From Candidatus Omnitrophota bacterium (GTDB lineage: Bacteria > Omnitrophota > Gorgyraeia > Duberdicusellales > 4484-171), in contig WJKZ01000228.1 in the NCBI GenBank assembly GCA_014728785.1, positions 1 to 10,355 on the forward strand: a DNA stretch of 10,355 bases, read 5' to 3'. The translations under genes were made by a program, and so were the position numbers. Shown here one piece after another: positions 1-7,763 of this stretch (within the stretch, counting starts at the first letter, position 1; every line of letters begins with the position of its first letter). The notes beneath the pieces were generated by a model. The model was not told the DNA's origin. It did not search any database and was given only the letters and a program-made list of their open reading frames with translations.

Positions 1-1203
1 GAAGAGGTGATAAGGATTAAAGGGAAAGTTTCACCCCGTCCCAAAAAGACCGAAAATCCCCGAATACCCACCGGTTTGATAGAGGTTTCTGCTATCCAGC
101 TGGATATACTGAGCCAATGCTCTGATTTGCCTTTTCCTTTGGAGGACAATCTGGAGTTGAGCGAAGAGGTAAAGCTTAGCTACCGTTATCTGGATTTAAG
201 AAGGCCCAATGCCCAGCAGAAGCTGATTACAAGACATCATATAAATCAAGCATTCAGAGAATTCCTTAACTCTAACGGGTTTCTGGAAATAGAAACACCT
301 TTTCTTACAAAATCGACACCCGAAGGGGCGAGGGATTATCTGGTTCCTTCCCGTCTAAATCCGGGAAAATTTTATGCTCTTCCTCAGTCCCCTCAGCTTT
401 TTAAGCAGCTTCTTATGGTGAGCGGGATGGACAAATACTATCAGGTGGTCCGCTGCTTCAGAGATGAAGATTTACGTAAAGACAGGCAGCCTGAATTTAC
501 GCAGCTGGACATAGAGGCATCTTTTGTAGAAGAAGAAGACATTTATTCTTTAACGGAGAGAATGTTTGAATTTGTCTTTAAAAATGTTTTAAATATAGAG
601 CTATCCATACCTTTTTCCCGCATGTCGTATAAGGAAGCCATGGACAAACACGGTACCGACAAGCCCGATTTGAGAAAAGAGGCAGAGGCGGAAAAGTATT
701 CTTTCGTCTGGATAACAGACTTTCCTCTTTTTGAGTTCAACGATAAAGAGAAACGCTGGCAACCGACTCACCATCCTTTTACCTCTTTAAAAGATGAAGA
801 TATACCTATGCTGGATAAGGACTTATCAAAGATAAGGTCCCGCGCCTATGATTTGGTTTTAAACGGGGAAGAGCTGGGAAGCGGTTCTGTAAGAATACAC
901 TCTCTGGAATTACAAAAGAAGATATTTAAAACCTTAGGGATACCGGCAAGTGAGGCAGAAGAGAAGTTCGGTTTTCTCCTTAAAGCATTTAACTATGGTG
1001 TACCTCCCCACGGAGGGATTGCTTTTGGGCTGGACCGTTTGTGTGCTATAATAAGTGGTTCAGAAACAATAAGAGAAGTAATAGCATTTCCCAAAACCCA
1101 GAAAGGAATTTGCCTTTTAAGCGGAGCTCCTTCACCGGTCAGCCGGTCTCAGATGGAGGATTTGTCTATAGGCATCATCCAAAGCGAGGAGAAGTCCGCT
1201 TGA
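1..1203 (+). CDS. aspS: Aspartyl-tRNA synthetase, 3' part, lacking the GAD insertion domain
   Basis: Class II synthetase that charges tRNA with aspartate in the cytoplasm. The frame is open at the window edge; alignment to the family suggests that most of the N-terminal anticodon-binding OB domain is missing, so the GTG at 7 is an internal Val and not the start. Counting that Val as residue 1, motif 1 lies around 91-115 (GFLEIETPFLTKSTPEGARD), motif 2 around 150-170 (FRDEDLRKDRQPEFTQLDIE) and motif 3 around 337-345 (GIAFGLDRL); HHPFTS (255-260) and GSGSVRIH (291-298) are also typical. Known bacterial AspRS carries a GAD domain between the GTDKPDLR segment and the WxxDFP segment. Here these are joined by only about ten residues (near nt 673-693) with the frame intact, as in archaeal or eukaryotic enzymes. 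Identity is secure; whether it is Asp-specific or also charges tRNA-Asn cannot be seen. Confidence 0.95.
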   Translation, partial: EEVIRIKGKVSPRPKKTENPRIPTGLIEVSAIQLDILSQCSDLPFPLEDNLELSEEVKLSYRYLDLRRPNAQQKLITRHHINQAFREFLNSNGFLEIETPFLTKSTPEGARDYLVPSRLNPGKFYALPQSPQLFKQLLMVSGMDKYYQVVRCFRDEDLRKDRQPEFTQLDIEASFVEEEDIYSLTERMFEFVFKNVLNIELSIPFSRMSYKEAMDKHGTDKPDLRKEAEAEKYSFVWITDFPLFEFNDKEKRWQPTHHPFTSLKDEDIPMLDKDLSKIRSRAYDLVLNGEELGSGSVRIHSLELQKKIFKTLGIPASEAEEKFGFLLKAFNYGVPPHGGIAFGLDRLCAIISGSETIREVIAFPKTQKGICLLSGAPSPVSRSQMEDLSIGIIQSEEKSA

Positions 1204-1228
1204 GGTTTAAATTAATAACAGGGAAATA

Positions 1229-1239
1229 AAAGGAGGTGT
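1229..1239 (+). promoter_or_regulatory. Strong Shine-Dalgarno for the LysM lipoprotein
   Basis: AAAGGAGGTGT lies 5 nt before the ATG at 1245 and is close to a full match to the 16S rRNA 3' end. It fixes the start of the lipoprotein gene. The same GGAGGTGT core occurs before the two exported-protein genes at 9193 and 9909, whereas the enzyme genes here have weak sites. Confidence 0.75.
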
Positions 1240-1244
1240 AAGTT

Positions 1245-1751
1245 ATGAAAAAATGGTGGTTTCTTACAGGCGCAATTGTATTGTTAGCGGGATGCATGAC
1301 TGTAAGGACTTACACTATAGAAAAACCGAGGACCGATACCGAGGTTGAGGGCAATAGAGGATATCTGTCGGGTCAGCCTTCCCAGGAGGTAAAAGAAAGC
1401 AAGCTTGGAGAGACTCGTAAGGTTTCGGTAGTAGAGATAGAATTCGGCTCCGGCGGTGGAGCCGAAGAAACAAAAGAGTATTCTTTCGCCGAACCCCGGA
1501 CTCTGGAAGAAGAAAGTTTTGAAGCTGAAGGAGTTGAGGTGGAAGAGTTGGCTCTTCCGCTGGAAGCCGAGGTTCCCGAATACGAGTATTATACCGTCCA
1601 GAAGAACGACACCCTTCAGAAAATATCTAAGAAGTTTTACGGGACTACCCGAAAATGGATAAAAATCTTTGACTACAACAAGGATGTCCTGGAGAACCCC
1701 GATAAACTTAAAATAGGTGTTGAGCTGAAAATACCTGATTTAGGTAATTGA
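1245..1751 (+). CDS. LysM-domain lipoprotein
   Basis: Predicted envelope lipoprotein that binds peptidoglycan. The first 17 residues form a lipoprotein signal (basic MKK, hydrophobic core, lipobox LLAGC with the lipidated Cys at 17). Residues 18-110 are a low-complexity, strongly acidic linker rich in Glu and Val, probably disordered and spanning the periplasm. A single C-terminal LysM domain runs from about 115 to 165 (YYTVQKNDTLQKISKKFYG through LKIGVELKIPDL), with the usual conserved DTL, FYG and final IP positions. The position after Cys17 is Met, not Asp, so in an enteric-type system outer-membrane sorting would be expected. It lies 41 nt after aspS and 4 nt before phoH. The biological role beyond peptidoglycan anchoring is unknown. 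Confidence 0.85.
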   Translation: MKKWWFLTGAIVLLAGCMTVRTYTIEKPRTDTEVEGNRGYLSGQPSQEVKESKLGETRKVSVVEIEFGSGGGAEETKEYSFAEPRTLEEESFEAEGVEVEELALPLEAEVPEYEYYTVQKNDTLQKISKKFYGTTRKWIKIFDYNKDVLENPDKLKIGVELKIPDLGN

Positions 1752-1755
1752 AAAT

Positions 1756-2715
1756 ATGAAAAAGAACATCTGCATAGATGATGCACCGGCTTTAAAGGCG
1801 ATTTTCGGCGTAGAAGACAAAAATTTAACCTTCCTTGAAGGAGAACTGGGGGTGAATATCTCGGTTGTTCCTGAAGGTATAGCGATAAAGGGCCCCAAGC
1901 CCAGGGTGGAAAGAGCAGCCTTTTTCATCGACAAAATCATAGATTTAGCCAAGGACGGTTTTGCATTTAATCAGAGGGAGCTGAGTAACTATATCAGTTC
2001 CCATGACGCCGGAGATATAAAAAACAAAGAACACCCCGAAAGTGAGGGGGGGGAAATCAGAGTCCCCTCTTCCCGAAGAAAAGCGGTTTTCCCCAAAACA
2101 GGCGGGCAGAAAGCTTACATAAAAGCAATACATAAGCATGATATAGTTTTTGCTACCGGACCTGCAGGAACGGGAAAAACTTACCTGGCTATGGCTATGG
2201 CCGTCAATTTTTTAATGGAAAAAAAGGTCCGCAGAATAATACTTACCCGTCCTGCGATTGAGGCGGGAGAATCTCTGGGGTTTTTGCCGGGAGATATGTA
2301 CGCAAAGCTGGGACCGTATCTCAGGCCTCTTTATGACGCTCTGTATGATATGATGGAGGCGGATGTAATCGAGGATTATTTAGAAACAGGAATAATAGAA
2401 ATAGCGCCCCTTGCTTATATGCGGGGAAGAACTTTAAATAATGCGTTTATTGTTTTGGATGAAGCTCAAAATTGCACCTCGGAACAGTTGCGTATGTTTT
2501 TGACCCGCCTGGGCTTTGATTCTAAAACTGTAGTGACCGGAGACACGACTCAGAGTGATCTGCCCGGAGGAAAACCCGCAGGATTAATCGAAGCTGTTAA
2601 TATTCTGAAAGATATCAAGGGGATAAGATTTGTTACTTTGAATAAAAAGGATGCCGTACGCCACCCCCTCATCCAGAAAATAATACAGGCTTATGAAAAT
2701 TTCTATAGCACGTAA
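1756..2715 (+). CDS. phoH: PhoH family ATPase (YbeZ type)
   Basis: Cytoplasmic P-loop NTPase of the PhoH/YbeZ family, related to the helicase superfamily I core; in other bacteria it works with YbeY in rRNA processing and RNA metabolism. Residues 1-75 form a KH-like N-terminal region, 80-110 a charged linker, and 110-319 the ATPase. Walker A is GPAGTGKT at 135-142, Walker B FIVLDEAQN at 231-239, and the TGDTTQSDLP segment at 261-270 is the usual sensor motif of the family. The length of 319 residues is normal. The start ATG is 4 nt after the lipoprotein stop with only a weak AGGT upstream, so translation may be coupled. The gene end overlaps the next gene by 23 nt. The linker contains a run of eight G (2046-2053). 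PhoH beside YbeY supports the YbeZ-type assignment. Confidence 0.93.
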   Translation: MKKNICIDDAPALKAIFGVEDKNLTFLEGELGVNISVVPEGIAIKGPKPRVERAAFFIDKIIDLAKDGFAFNQRELSNYISSHDAGDIKNKEHPESEGGEIRVPSSRRKAVFPKTGGQKAYIKAIHKHDIVFATGPAGTGKTYLAMAMAVNFLMEKKVRRIILTRPAIEAGESLGFLPGDMYAKLGPYLRPLYDALYDMMEADVIEDYLETGIIEIAPLAYMRGRTLNNAFIVLDEAQNCTSEQLRMFLTRLGFDSKTVVTGDTTQSDLPGGKPAGLIEAVNILKDIKGIRFVTLNKKDAVRHPLIQKIIQAYENFYST

Positions 2716-4096
2716 ACAGATAGATTTGAAAGGCTTAATTCTGGGGATTGTTTTTTTCCTTCTCCTGGGAGTTACCTTTATTTTTTACAGAATAGACCTC
2801 TCTCTCTTGATTATCTCTTTGATGTTTTTTATTTACGGAAGATTTTTCCGCAGGATAGAAGAAGCCTCTTCTTACCTGGACTTGAGCATCCTGGGGATAA
2901 TAGCTGTTCTTACCGCACTTATCTCTACTTTGATGTTTACCGATAATTTTAAAATGTCGGGGCTTGCCGGCTACGGTATACCTGCCATAGGTTTTGCTAT
3001 TCTAGTCACCCTGCTTTTTGGCAACCTTGAATTTTCTTTTATCCTTTCTCTGTTTCTGTCTCTTCTGGGGGGCAGTATTAGCCAGGAAAGCTTTAATGTG
3101 ACTTTAAGTCTTTTTGCCGCTTCTCTGGCCGGCATTATCTGTGTTTACCGGGTAAGGAGGAGATTCCAGGTAATAAGAGCGGGGCTCCTGGCCGGTATTG
3201 TGCAGTTTGCGGTTGCATTCCTGATGGAGGAGAAGCAGAGTATCTTTTCTTTATCCGGCCTGGATTTTAATTTATTTAAAAATCTTTTCAGTGTCTGTGT
3301 TATAAACGGACTAATATCTTCTGTGGTGGTACTGGGAATCTTGCCGGTTTTTGAATATATATTTAAGACAGTGACGAATATTTCTCTGCTGGAACTTTCG
3401 GATTTCAATCACCCTTTATTACGCAGGCTTATCTTAGAAGCCCCGGGGACATACCAGCATTCCTTAGTCGTAGCTAATTTAAGTGAGGCTGCCGCAGAAT
3501 CAATCGGGGCTAATTCTCTTCTTGTACGAGTCGGTGCCTACTATCATGATGTAGGCAAGTTGATAAAGCCGGATTATTTTGTAGAAAACCTTGTGAATTA
3601 CAGGGATGTCCACAAAAAACTTAAACCCTCTATGAGTAAATTAATTATATTTAACCATGTTAAAGAGGGTATAGAATTAGTCAAAAAACACCGTCTGAAC
3701 CCGAAAATACTGGATTTTGTCAACCAGCACCATGGACGCACTCTGGTATATTATTTTTATCAGCGGGCCAAAGAACTGGAACCTGAAGGAAAACACGAAG
3801 AAGAATACCGCTATCCCGGCCCAAGGCCACAGAGTAAGGAGACGGCCATAGTTTCTTTAGCCGATACAGTGGAGGCCTTATCCAGGACGCTGGAGGAGCC
3901 CACGCCCTCCCGGATAGAGGAGATGGTAAGAGAGGTGGTAAAGAAACGGTTCATGGAAGGGGAACTGGATGAGAGCAGTCTGACCTTAAAGGAGCTGGAG
4001 AAGATTACCCGGAGTTTTATAAGAATCCTTAACGCTGTCTTTCATACCCGGATTAATTACCCTAAAGATGAAAACCGGGAAAAAAATAAGCAGTAG
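2693..4096 (+). CDS. pgpH: PgpH-type 7TM-HD phosphohydrolase, short form (putative c-di-AMP phosphodiesterase)
   Basis: Membrane protein with a cytoplasmic HD domain, of the PgpH/YqfF family whose studied members hydrolyse cyclic di-AMP. Residues 12-222 hold about seven or eight hydrophobic segments. The HD domain follows the family hallmark at 238-256 (NHPLLRRLILEAPGTYQHS): metal ligands H256, H285-D286 in YYHDVGK, H322 in FNHVKEG, H346-H347 in QHHG and D391 in SLADTVEA are all present, so the enzyme should be active. Classical PgpH proteins are around 700 residues and place a large extracytoplasmic 7TMR-HDED domain after the first helix. This protein is 467 residues and starts almost directly with the membrane region, so that domain is absent. 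Its start lies inside phoH (23-nt overlap, weak ACAGG upstream), and the stop shares one base with the ybeY start, suggesting coupled translation. Confidence 0.92.
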   Translation: MKISIARKQIDLKGLILGIVFFLLLGVTFIFYRIDLSLLIISLMFFIYGRFFRRIEEASSYLDLSILGIIAVLTALISTLMFTDNFKMSGLAGYGIPAIGFAILVTLLFGNLEFSFILSLFLSLLGGSISQESFNVTLSLFAASLAGIICVYRVRRRFQVIRAGLLAGIVQFAVAFLMEEKQSIFSLSGLDFNLFKNLFSVCVINGLISSVVVLGILPVFEYIFKTVTNISLLELSDFNHPLLRRLILEAPGTYQHSLVVANLSEAAAESIGANSLLVRVGAYYHDVGKLIKPDYFVENLVNYRDVHKKLKPSMSKLIIFNHVKEGIELVKKHRLNPKILDFVNQHHGRTLVYYFYQRAKELEPEGKHEEEYRYPGPRPQSKETAIVSLADTVEALSRTLEEPTPSRIEEMVREVVKKRFMEGELDESSLTLKELEKITRSFIRILNAVFHTRINYPKDENREKNKQ

Positions 4097-4542
4097 TGGA
4101 GATTGTGCAAATTGAGGTAATCGATACCCAAAACATAAAAAAGATTAATAGAGCGGAGCTGGTTAAGCAATTAAATAAAGTCTTTAAGTATTTAGATATT
4201 GCCCCCGGAAGTATTTCTTTCTGTTTGTGCGACAATGATTCCATCAGAGAATTGAACCGCAAGTATCTTTTTAAAGACAGACCTACAGATGTAATAGCTT
4301 TTCCCTTGGAGAGCGCAAACGAGACCGCTTATCTTGGAGAAGTTGTTGTTTCTGTCGAAGAGGCCGTAAGAAGAGGCGCGGAATTTAAGCAAAGCTGGCA
4401 AAAGGAATTATTGCTTTATCTCGTCCACGGCATTTTACACCTTAAAGGATACAATGACACTACTGCTGAAGCTAAAAGAATTATGGATGCCAGACAGAAA
4501 GAGGTGCTGGGTATTTTCGGGGCAAAGGCCCCGGGGGTTTAA
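4096..4542 (+). CDS. ybeY: YbeY endoribonuclease, rRNA maturation factor
   Basis: Metal-dependent single-strand endoribonuclease involved in 16S rRNA 3' end maturation and ribosome quality control. The 148-residue length is normal. Family segments are LNRKYLFKDRPTDVIAFP (53-70) and YLGEVVVSVEEAVRRG (79-94). The metal site HGILHLKGYND at 111-121 has His111 and His115, but the third ligand position, His in the HGxLHLxGYDH consensus, is Asp121. Asp can bind zinc, so activity may be kept. The start is GTG at 4096, overlapping the pgpH stop by one base (TAGTG); GTG at 4105 is an alternative. Both lack a convincing Shine-Dalgarno, so termination-reinitiation is likely. A short 6-bp GC hairpin (4518-4533) lies in the last codons. 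Confidence 0.93.
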   Translation: MEIVQIEVIDTQNIKKINRAELVKQLNKVFKYLDIAPGSISFCLCDNDSIRELNRKYLFKDRPTDVIAFPLESANETAYLGEVVVSVEEAVRRGAEFKQSWQKELLLYLVHGILHLKGYNDTTAEAKRIMDARQKEVLGIFGAKAPGV

Positions 4543-4577
4543 TAAAAAGAAGTTTAATTTTTAACAGCCGGAATTTT

Positions 4578-5339
4578 ATGATTGAAAAAGATTACGGTTT
4601 TATCCTTAAAAGGCATAATTTTAGAGAGACCAGTCTCATTGCTACCATTTACACCCGGCGTTTCGGTAAGATAAGCGGAATCTTTAAAGGATTTTATACG
4701 AACAAAAAGGAGTACTCTTCTCCTTTAGGTTTGTTTAGCTTAAACGAGTTTGTGTTTTATCCCAAAAATAATGATATATGGCTGGTTTCGCATGCGGATT
4801 TATTAGAGGATTATTCCTTCCCCCGGACAAATATCCAGGCTGCAAAAATAGGAGGGTTTTTTCTTAAGGTTGTCGACAGAGCCATGCAGTTGTGGGACAG
4901 GAATATCCAGATTTTTGATTTATTACAAAGGTCATTTATTTCTCTTGAGTCAGAGAAGGAGTTGAAAGTATTCTATGTATTTTTAATAAAATTTTTGACA
5001 TTTTCCGGCTTTAGACCCGAGTTAAACCGTTGTATCATTTGTAGCTGTAATTTAGGCAGGGGTGCGTATTTCAGTGCTTCCAGGGGAGGGTTGATTTGTC
5101 CTGCCTGCAGGCCGAAGGTAAAAGATGCAAAAGCTATAAGCCCTCAGGTATCCAAATCCATACTTTATATTCAGAGTACCGGCTTTCCCCTGGTTTACCG
5201 TCTGTCTTTTTCTTCCCGGTCAGAGAAAGAGATGTTTGTTTTACTGAAAGAGTTCTTTAACTATCACTTTGAATATAAAGATTTAATACTCCCTTCTTTT
5301 TTACTGTCCGGCCAGAAGGAACCGAGCAGTTGTGTTTAA
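4578..5339 (+). CDS. recO: DNA repair protein RecO
   Basis: RecO acts in the RecFOR pathway, binding SSB-coated single-stranded DNA and helping load RecA. The N-terminal OB fold (about 1-80) begins with the typical KDYGFILKRHNFRETSLI and contains FGKISGIFKG. A helical C-terminal part carries a four-Cys zinc-finger motif: C152 and C155 (CIIC), then C174 and C177 (CPAC), spaced as in many bacterial RecO. Length 253 is normal. The ATG at 4578 follows a 35-nt AT-rich gap with no clear ribosome site. RecO after YbeY is a common bacterial arrangement; era, cdd and dgkA that often lie between are missing here. Confidence 0.92.
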   Translation: MIEKDYGFILKRHNFRETSLIATIYTRRFGKISGIFKGFYTNKKEYSSPLGLFSLNEFVFYPKNNDIWLVSHADLLEDYSFPRTNIQAAKIGGFFLKVVDRAMQLWDRNIQIFDLLQRSFISLESEKELKVFYVFLIKFLTFSGFRPELNRCIICSCNLGRGAYFSASRGGLICPACRPKVKDAKAISPQVSKSILYIQSTGFPLVYRLSFSSRSEKEMFVLLKEFFNYHFEYKDLILPSFLLSGQKEPSSCV

Positions 5340-5357
5340 TTCAGGTTATATAAATTG

Positions 5358-5371
5358 ACCGGCTCTCCGGT
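5358..5371. repeat. Short inverted repeat before queF
   Basis: ACCGG-CTCT-CCGGT gives a perfect 5-bp stem with a 4-nt loop, ending 2 nt before the AAGGAAA ribosome site of queF. It could affect translation, but it is short and no ligand-binding fold is visible. Confidence 0.3.
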
Positions 5372-5385
5372 ATAAGGAAACTAAA

Positions 5386-5814
5386 ATGGTTTATAAAAAC
5401 AGAAAATCATCTCCCGCGGAAGAAAAGGCAAAAAAAACCGCAGGCAGAGTTTTTGAGCCCGAAGAGATAGATACCACCATCTTAAAGATAATTCCTTATG
5501 AATATCCCGAAAGCAGGATAACCAGCGAACTTACCACCGATGAGTTCACCTGTCTTTGTCCTTTTTCGGGTCTGCCCGATTTTGCCAGAATTACTATAAG
5601 ATATATTCCTGCAAAAAAACTCATAGAGCTCAAGTCCCTTAAATATTACCTATACGCTTTCCGTAATGTCAGGATATACAACGAACATGCAGTAAACAAA
5701 ATACTTAAGGACCTGGTTGAAGTTTTAGACCCCCGGGAGATGGAAATTACAGGAGAGTTTACTTCCAGGGGAGGTATAACCAATAAGGTTTCAAAGAAAT
5801 ACCTGAAAGCATAA
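5386..5814 (+). CDS. queF: NADPH-dependent preQ0 reductase QueF (short form)
   Basis: Reduces 7-cyano-7-deazaguanine (preQ0) to preQ1 in synthesis of the tRNA modification queuosine; cytoplasmic, T-fold family. The catalytic segment FTCLCPFSGLPDFA is at 54-67, with the thioimide-forming Cys58 and the acid Asp65; the family motif ELKSLKYYLYAFRN lies at 81-94. At 142 residues it is the short YkvM type, not the two-domain E. coli type. The first 20 residues are a Lys-rich extension before the conserved core. ATG 5386 has AAGGAAA (5374-5380) just upstream. No other queuosine genes are in the window. A small hairpin precedes the ribosome site (see 5358-5371). Confidence 0.93.
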   Translation: MVYKNRKSSPAEEKAKKTAGRVFEPEEIDTTILKIIPYEYPESRITSELTTDEFTCLCPFSGLPDFARITIRYIPAKKLIELKSLKYYLYAFRNVRIYNEHAVNKILKDLVEVLDPREMEITGEFTSRGGITNKVSKKYLKA

Positions 5815-5872
5815 GCGGTTATTCTCTGCCCGCCGTATGTGATTATTTTTAATAAGTCAGGATAGGGTTAAC

Positions 5873-6874
5873 ATGTCTTTGTGTCAAAAAGCCTCTCTTC
5901 TTTTGATTCTTTTTTTATTGGTCAGCTGCCAAAGGACTTTAAACAGAAATGAATTTCTTATAGCCGGGACTTACCTTGAAATTATATCCCCTGATCCCCG
6001 TTCGGCCCGCATAGTCTATGAGGAATTCCTCCGGCTGGATAAGATATTCAACAAATACGATCCGGACTCCGAAATATCCCGCCTGAATAAAAACAGGTCA
6101 ATTTCCGATGCTTCAGATGAATTAATAGAGGTGCTTGAGTTGTCCGCAAAGATAGGGGATTTGACTTCTTTTTCCTTTGATATCACCTGTGCAAAACTTT
6201 ATGATTTATGGAAAGATATTATCGGAAAGCAGGCAATCTCTTTTCCTCATCCGGCTTCGGTAAGCGCAGCGAAAAACAGCTGTTGTAAGAGGTGCGTAGA
6301 TATAGATGAGAAAAACAATAGAATCTCCCTTGATAATAAAAATACACTCATAGATTTAGGCGGGATAGCTAAAGGGTATATGGTAGATGAGGCAGTGGAA
6401 AGACTGAAAGAAGAAGGAATAACCAGCGCCCTCATCAATGCCGGGGGAGATATTTACTGTTTAGGCAAAAACAGAGGAAAGCTCTGGAGCATAGGGATAA
6501 AGGACCCTGAAGACCCGGGGAGATTTATAAAAAGATTAGATTTATCGGATGCGGCGGTTGCTACTTCAGGGGATTATGAGCAGTTTTTTGAATATAAAGG
6601 GAATAGATATTCTCACTTAATAAATCCCCGTACCGGGTATCCTGCAGACAGCGGTGTAGTGAGCGTCACGGTAGTAGGAAGAAGCTGCGCTGTTGCGGAT
6701 TCTCTGGCTACTGCTGTATGTATAGATGGGATGAAAGGGCTTTCTGATACAATATTTAAAAAATCTTATGCAAGCAGTATATTTATTGTTAAAATAATTA
6801 AAGGAGAACAAAGGCTCTTTATTATTGACAGTGATTCAAAGGTAAAAAGACCGCTCGCCGATTCTGATGAATAA
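5873..6874 (+). CDS. apbE: ApbE-family FAD:protein FMN transferase, lipoprotein
   Basis: Transfers FMN from FAD to a Thr/Ser of exported flavoproteins such as RnfG/NqrC, acting outside the cytoplasmic membrane. Residues 1-19 are a lipoprotein signal with lipobox LLVSC (Cys19). Family landmarks: AGTYLEI at 31-37, IDLGGIAKGYMVDEA at 160-174, NAGGD at 189-193, TSGDYEQFFEYKGNRYSHLI around 231-250 followed by NPRTGYPA, and the metal/FAD region ADSLATA at 275-281. Length 333 is normal. ATG 5873 has only a weak site (GATAGGG) upstream. The last 8 nt overlap panB. No obvious flavinylation target is present in the window, so the substrate is unknown. Confidence 0.92.
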   Translation: MSLCQKASLLLILFLLVSCQRTLNRNEFLIAGTYLEIISPDPRSARIVYEEFLRLDKIFNKYDPDSEISRLNKNRSISDASDELIEVLELSAKIGDLTSFSFDITCAKLYDLWKDIIGKQAISFPHPASVSAAKNSCCKRCVDIDEKNNRISLDNKNTLIDLGGIAKGYMVDEAVERLKEEGITSALINAGGDIYCLGKNRGKLWSIGIKDPEDPGRFIKRLDLSDAAVATSGDYEQFFEYKGNRYSHLINPRTGYPADSGVVSVTVVGRSCAVADSLATAVCIDGMKGLSDTIFKKSYASSIFIVKIIKGEQRLFIIDSDSKVKRPLADSDE

Positions 6875-7655
6875 GATAGAGAAAATAAGAGCAAAAAAGG
6901 GTAAGGGAAAGATAACCATGCTTACCTGCTACGATTATTCTTTCTCCCGGGTACTGGAGGAGGCAGGTATAGATATTATACTGGTGGGCGATTCTCTTGC
7001 CAATGTAGTTTTGGGCCTGGACGATACCAGGCAGGTTTCTGCCGAGGAGATGTTTAATCATACCCGGGCAGTATGTGAGGCCGCAAAAAAAACCCCCGTA
7101 GTTGCCGATATGCCTTATGCGACTTACCAGAAAGATACGGACAAATGCTTAAGGAACGCGGAGAAGTTTATGGAAATGGGAGCGGACGCAGTAAAGGTCG
7201 AGTGGTTTAAAGATTGCCCCGCTGTAGTAGATATACTGGTAAAAGCCGGCATTCCGGTCATGGGACATATCGGACTTACCCCCCAAACCGTGCATTTATT
7301 GGGAGGTTACAGGGTGCAGGGTAAAGATGAGCCGTCTGCATCCAGGATAAAAGAACAGGCTAAAATTCTTGAAGATAAAGGCTCATTCAGCCTGGTGCTT
7401 GAATGTATCCCCTCACAACTTGCTTCAGCTATTACCGGTGAATTAAAAATTCCTACCATAGGTATAGGGGCGGGCAGGTTTTGTGACGGGCAGGTGCTGG
7501 TTCTCTATGATATAATCGGGCTTTACCGGGACAAAAAACCGAGATTTGTAAGAGCCTATATGAATCTGAGCCGGGAGCTGGAGGAAGCCGTCCTTAAGTT
7601 CAAAGAGGATGTAGAGAAAGGTGTATTCCCTTCCCCGGAGGAGAGCTACCGCTGA
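6867..7655 (+). CDS. panB: 3-methyl-2-oxobutanoate hydroxymethyltransferase (ketopantoate synthesis)
   Basis: Catalyses addition of a one-carbon unit from methylene-tetrahydrofolate to 2-ketoisovalerate, the first committed step to pantothenate and coenzyme A. Beta/alpha barrel. Metal ligands by comparison with E. coli PanB are D42 (LVGDSL), D81 (VADMPY) and E112 (VKVE); the catalytic Glu is E179 (LVLEC). GHIGLTPQ (133-140), GGYRVQGK (146-153) and PTIGIGAG (196-203) are family signatures. The usual GG after the metal-binding Glu is replaced by WFKDC, a small divergence. Length 262 is normal. The ATG lies within the end of apbE (8-nt overlap), so translation is probably coupled; panC and panD are not in the window. 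Confidence 0.95.
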   Translation: MNKIEKIRAKKGKGKITMLTCYDYSFSRVLEEAGIDIILVGDSLANVVLGLDDTRQVSAEEMFNHTRAVCEAAKKTPVVADMPYATYQKDTDKCLRNAEKFMEMGADAVKVEWFKDCPAVVDILVKAGIPVMGHIGLTPQTVHLLGGYRVQGKDEPSASRIKEQAKILEDKGSFSLVLECIPSQLASAITGELKIPTIGIGAGRFCDGQVLVLYDIIGLYRDKKPRFVRAYMNLSRELEEAVLKFKEDVEKGVFPSPEESYR

Positions 7656-7708
7656 AAATAAGGGGAAAAGCCGAATATTTTAAAAAAGAAGAAACAGGCC
7701 TTTTCGGG

Positions 7709-7738
7709 TTGTAATACTATATTTTAGTATGGTATATT
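7709..7738 (+). promoter_or_regulatory. Candidate sigma70-type promoter for the exported-protein cluster
   Basis: TTGTAA (7709-7714) resembles a -35 box (4 of 6) and TATATT (7733-7738) a -10 box (5 of 6), with an 18-bp spacer. It sits in the longest non-coding gap of the window, before the first of three genes unlike the preceding enzymes. AT-rich DNA gives many such matches, so this is a prediction from consensus only. Confidence 0.4.
7714..7730. repeat. Inverted repeat inside the promoter spacer
   Basis: ATACTA-N5-TAGTAT is a perfect 6-bp inverted repeat lying between the candidate -35 and -10 boxes. Its position suits a repressor or MerR-like site, but short AT palindromes can arise by chance. 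Confidence 0.3.
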
Positions 7739-7763
7739 AAAAAAGGAATTGTTTTATCCAAAA

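Noticed and set aside
1041..1229. Second plus-strand frame overlapping the end of aspS.
   Set aside because: It is in another frame of a strongly conserved synthetase region and has no ribosome site or recognisable domain.
2046..2053. Run of eight G in phoH as a phase-variation tract.
   Set aside because: It lies in a linker of a housekeeping gene with the frame intact; slippage control here is unlikely, though it is a site for sequencing error.
4518..4533. GC hairpin at the end of ybeY as a terminator.
   Set aside because: The stem is only 6 bp, lies within codons and is followed by GGGG and no U-run; recO follows closely.
5341..5390. Possible preQ1 riboswitch before queF (5-bp stem followed by an A-rich tail with ACTAAA).
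   Set aside because: The loop is only 4 nt and has no segment to pair with the CTA of the tail, so the required pseudoknot cannot form.
7656..7708. Terminator after panB.
   Set aside because: AAAGCCGAA and TTCGGGTT pair only imperfectly over a long loop and no U-tract follows; I could not support one.
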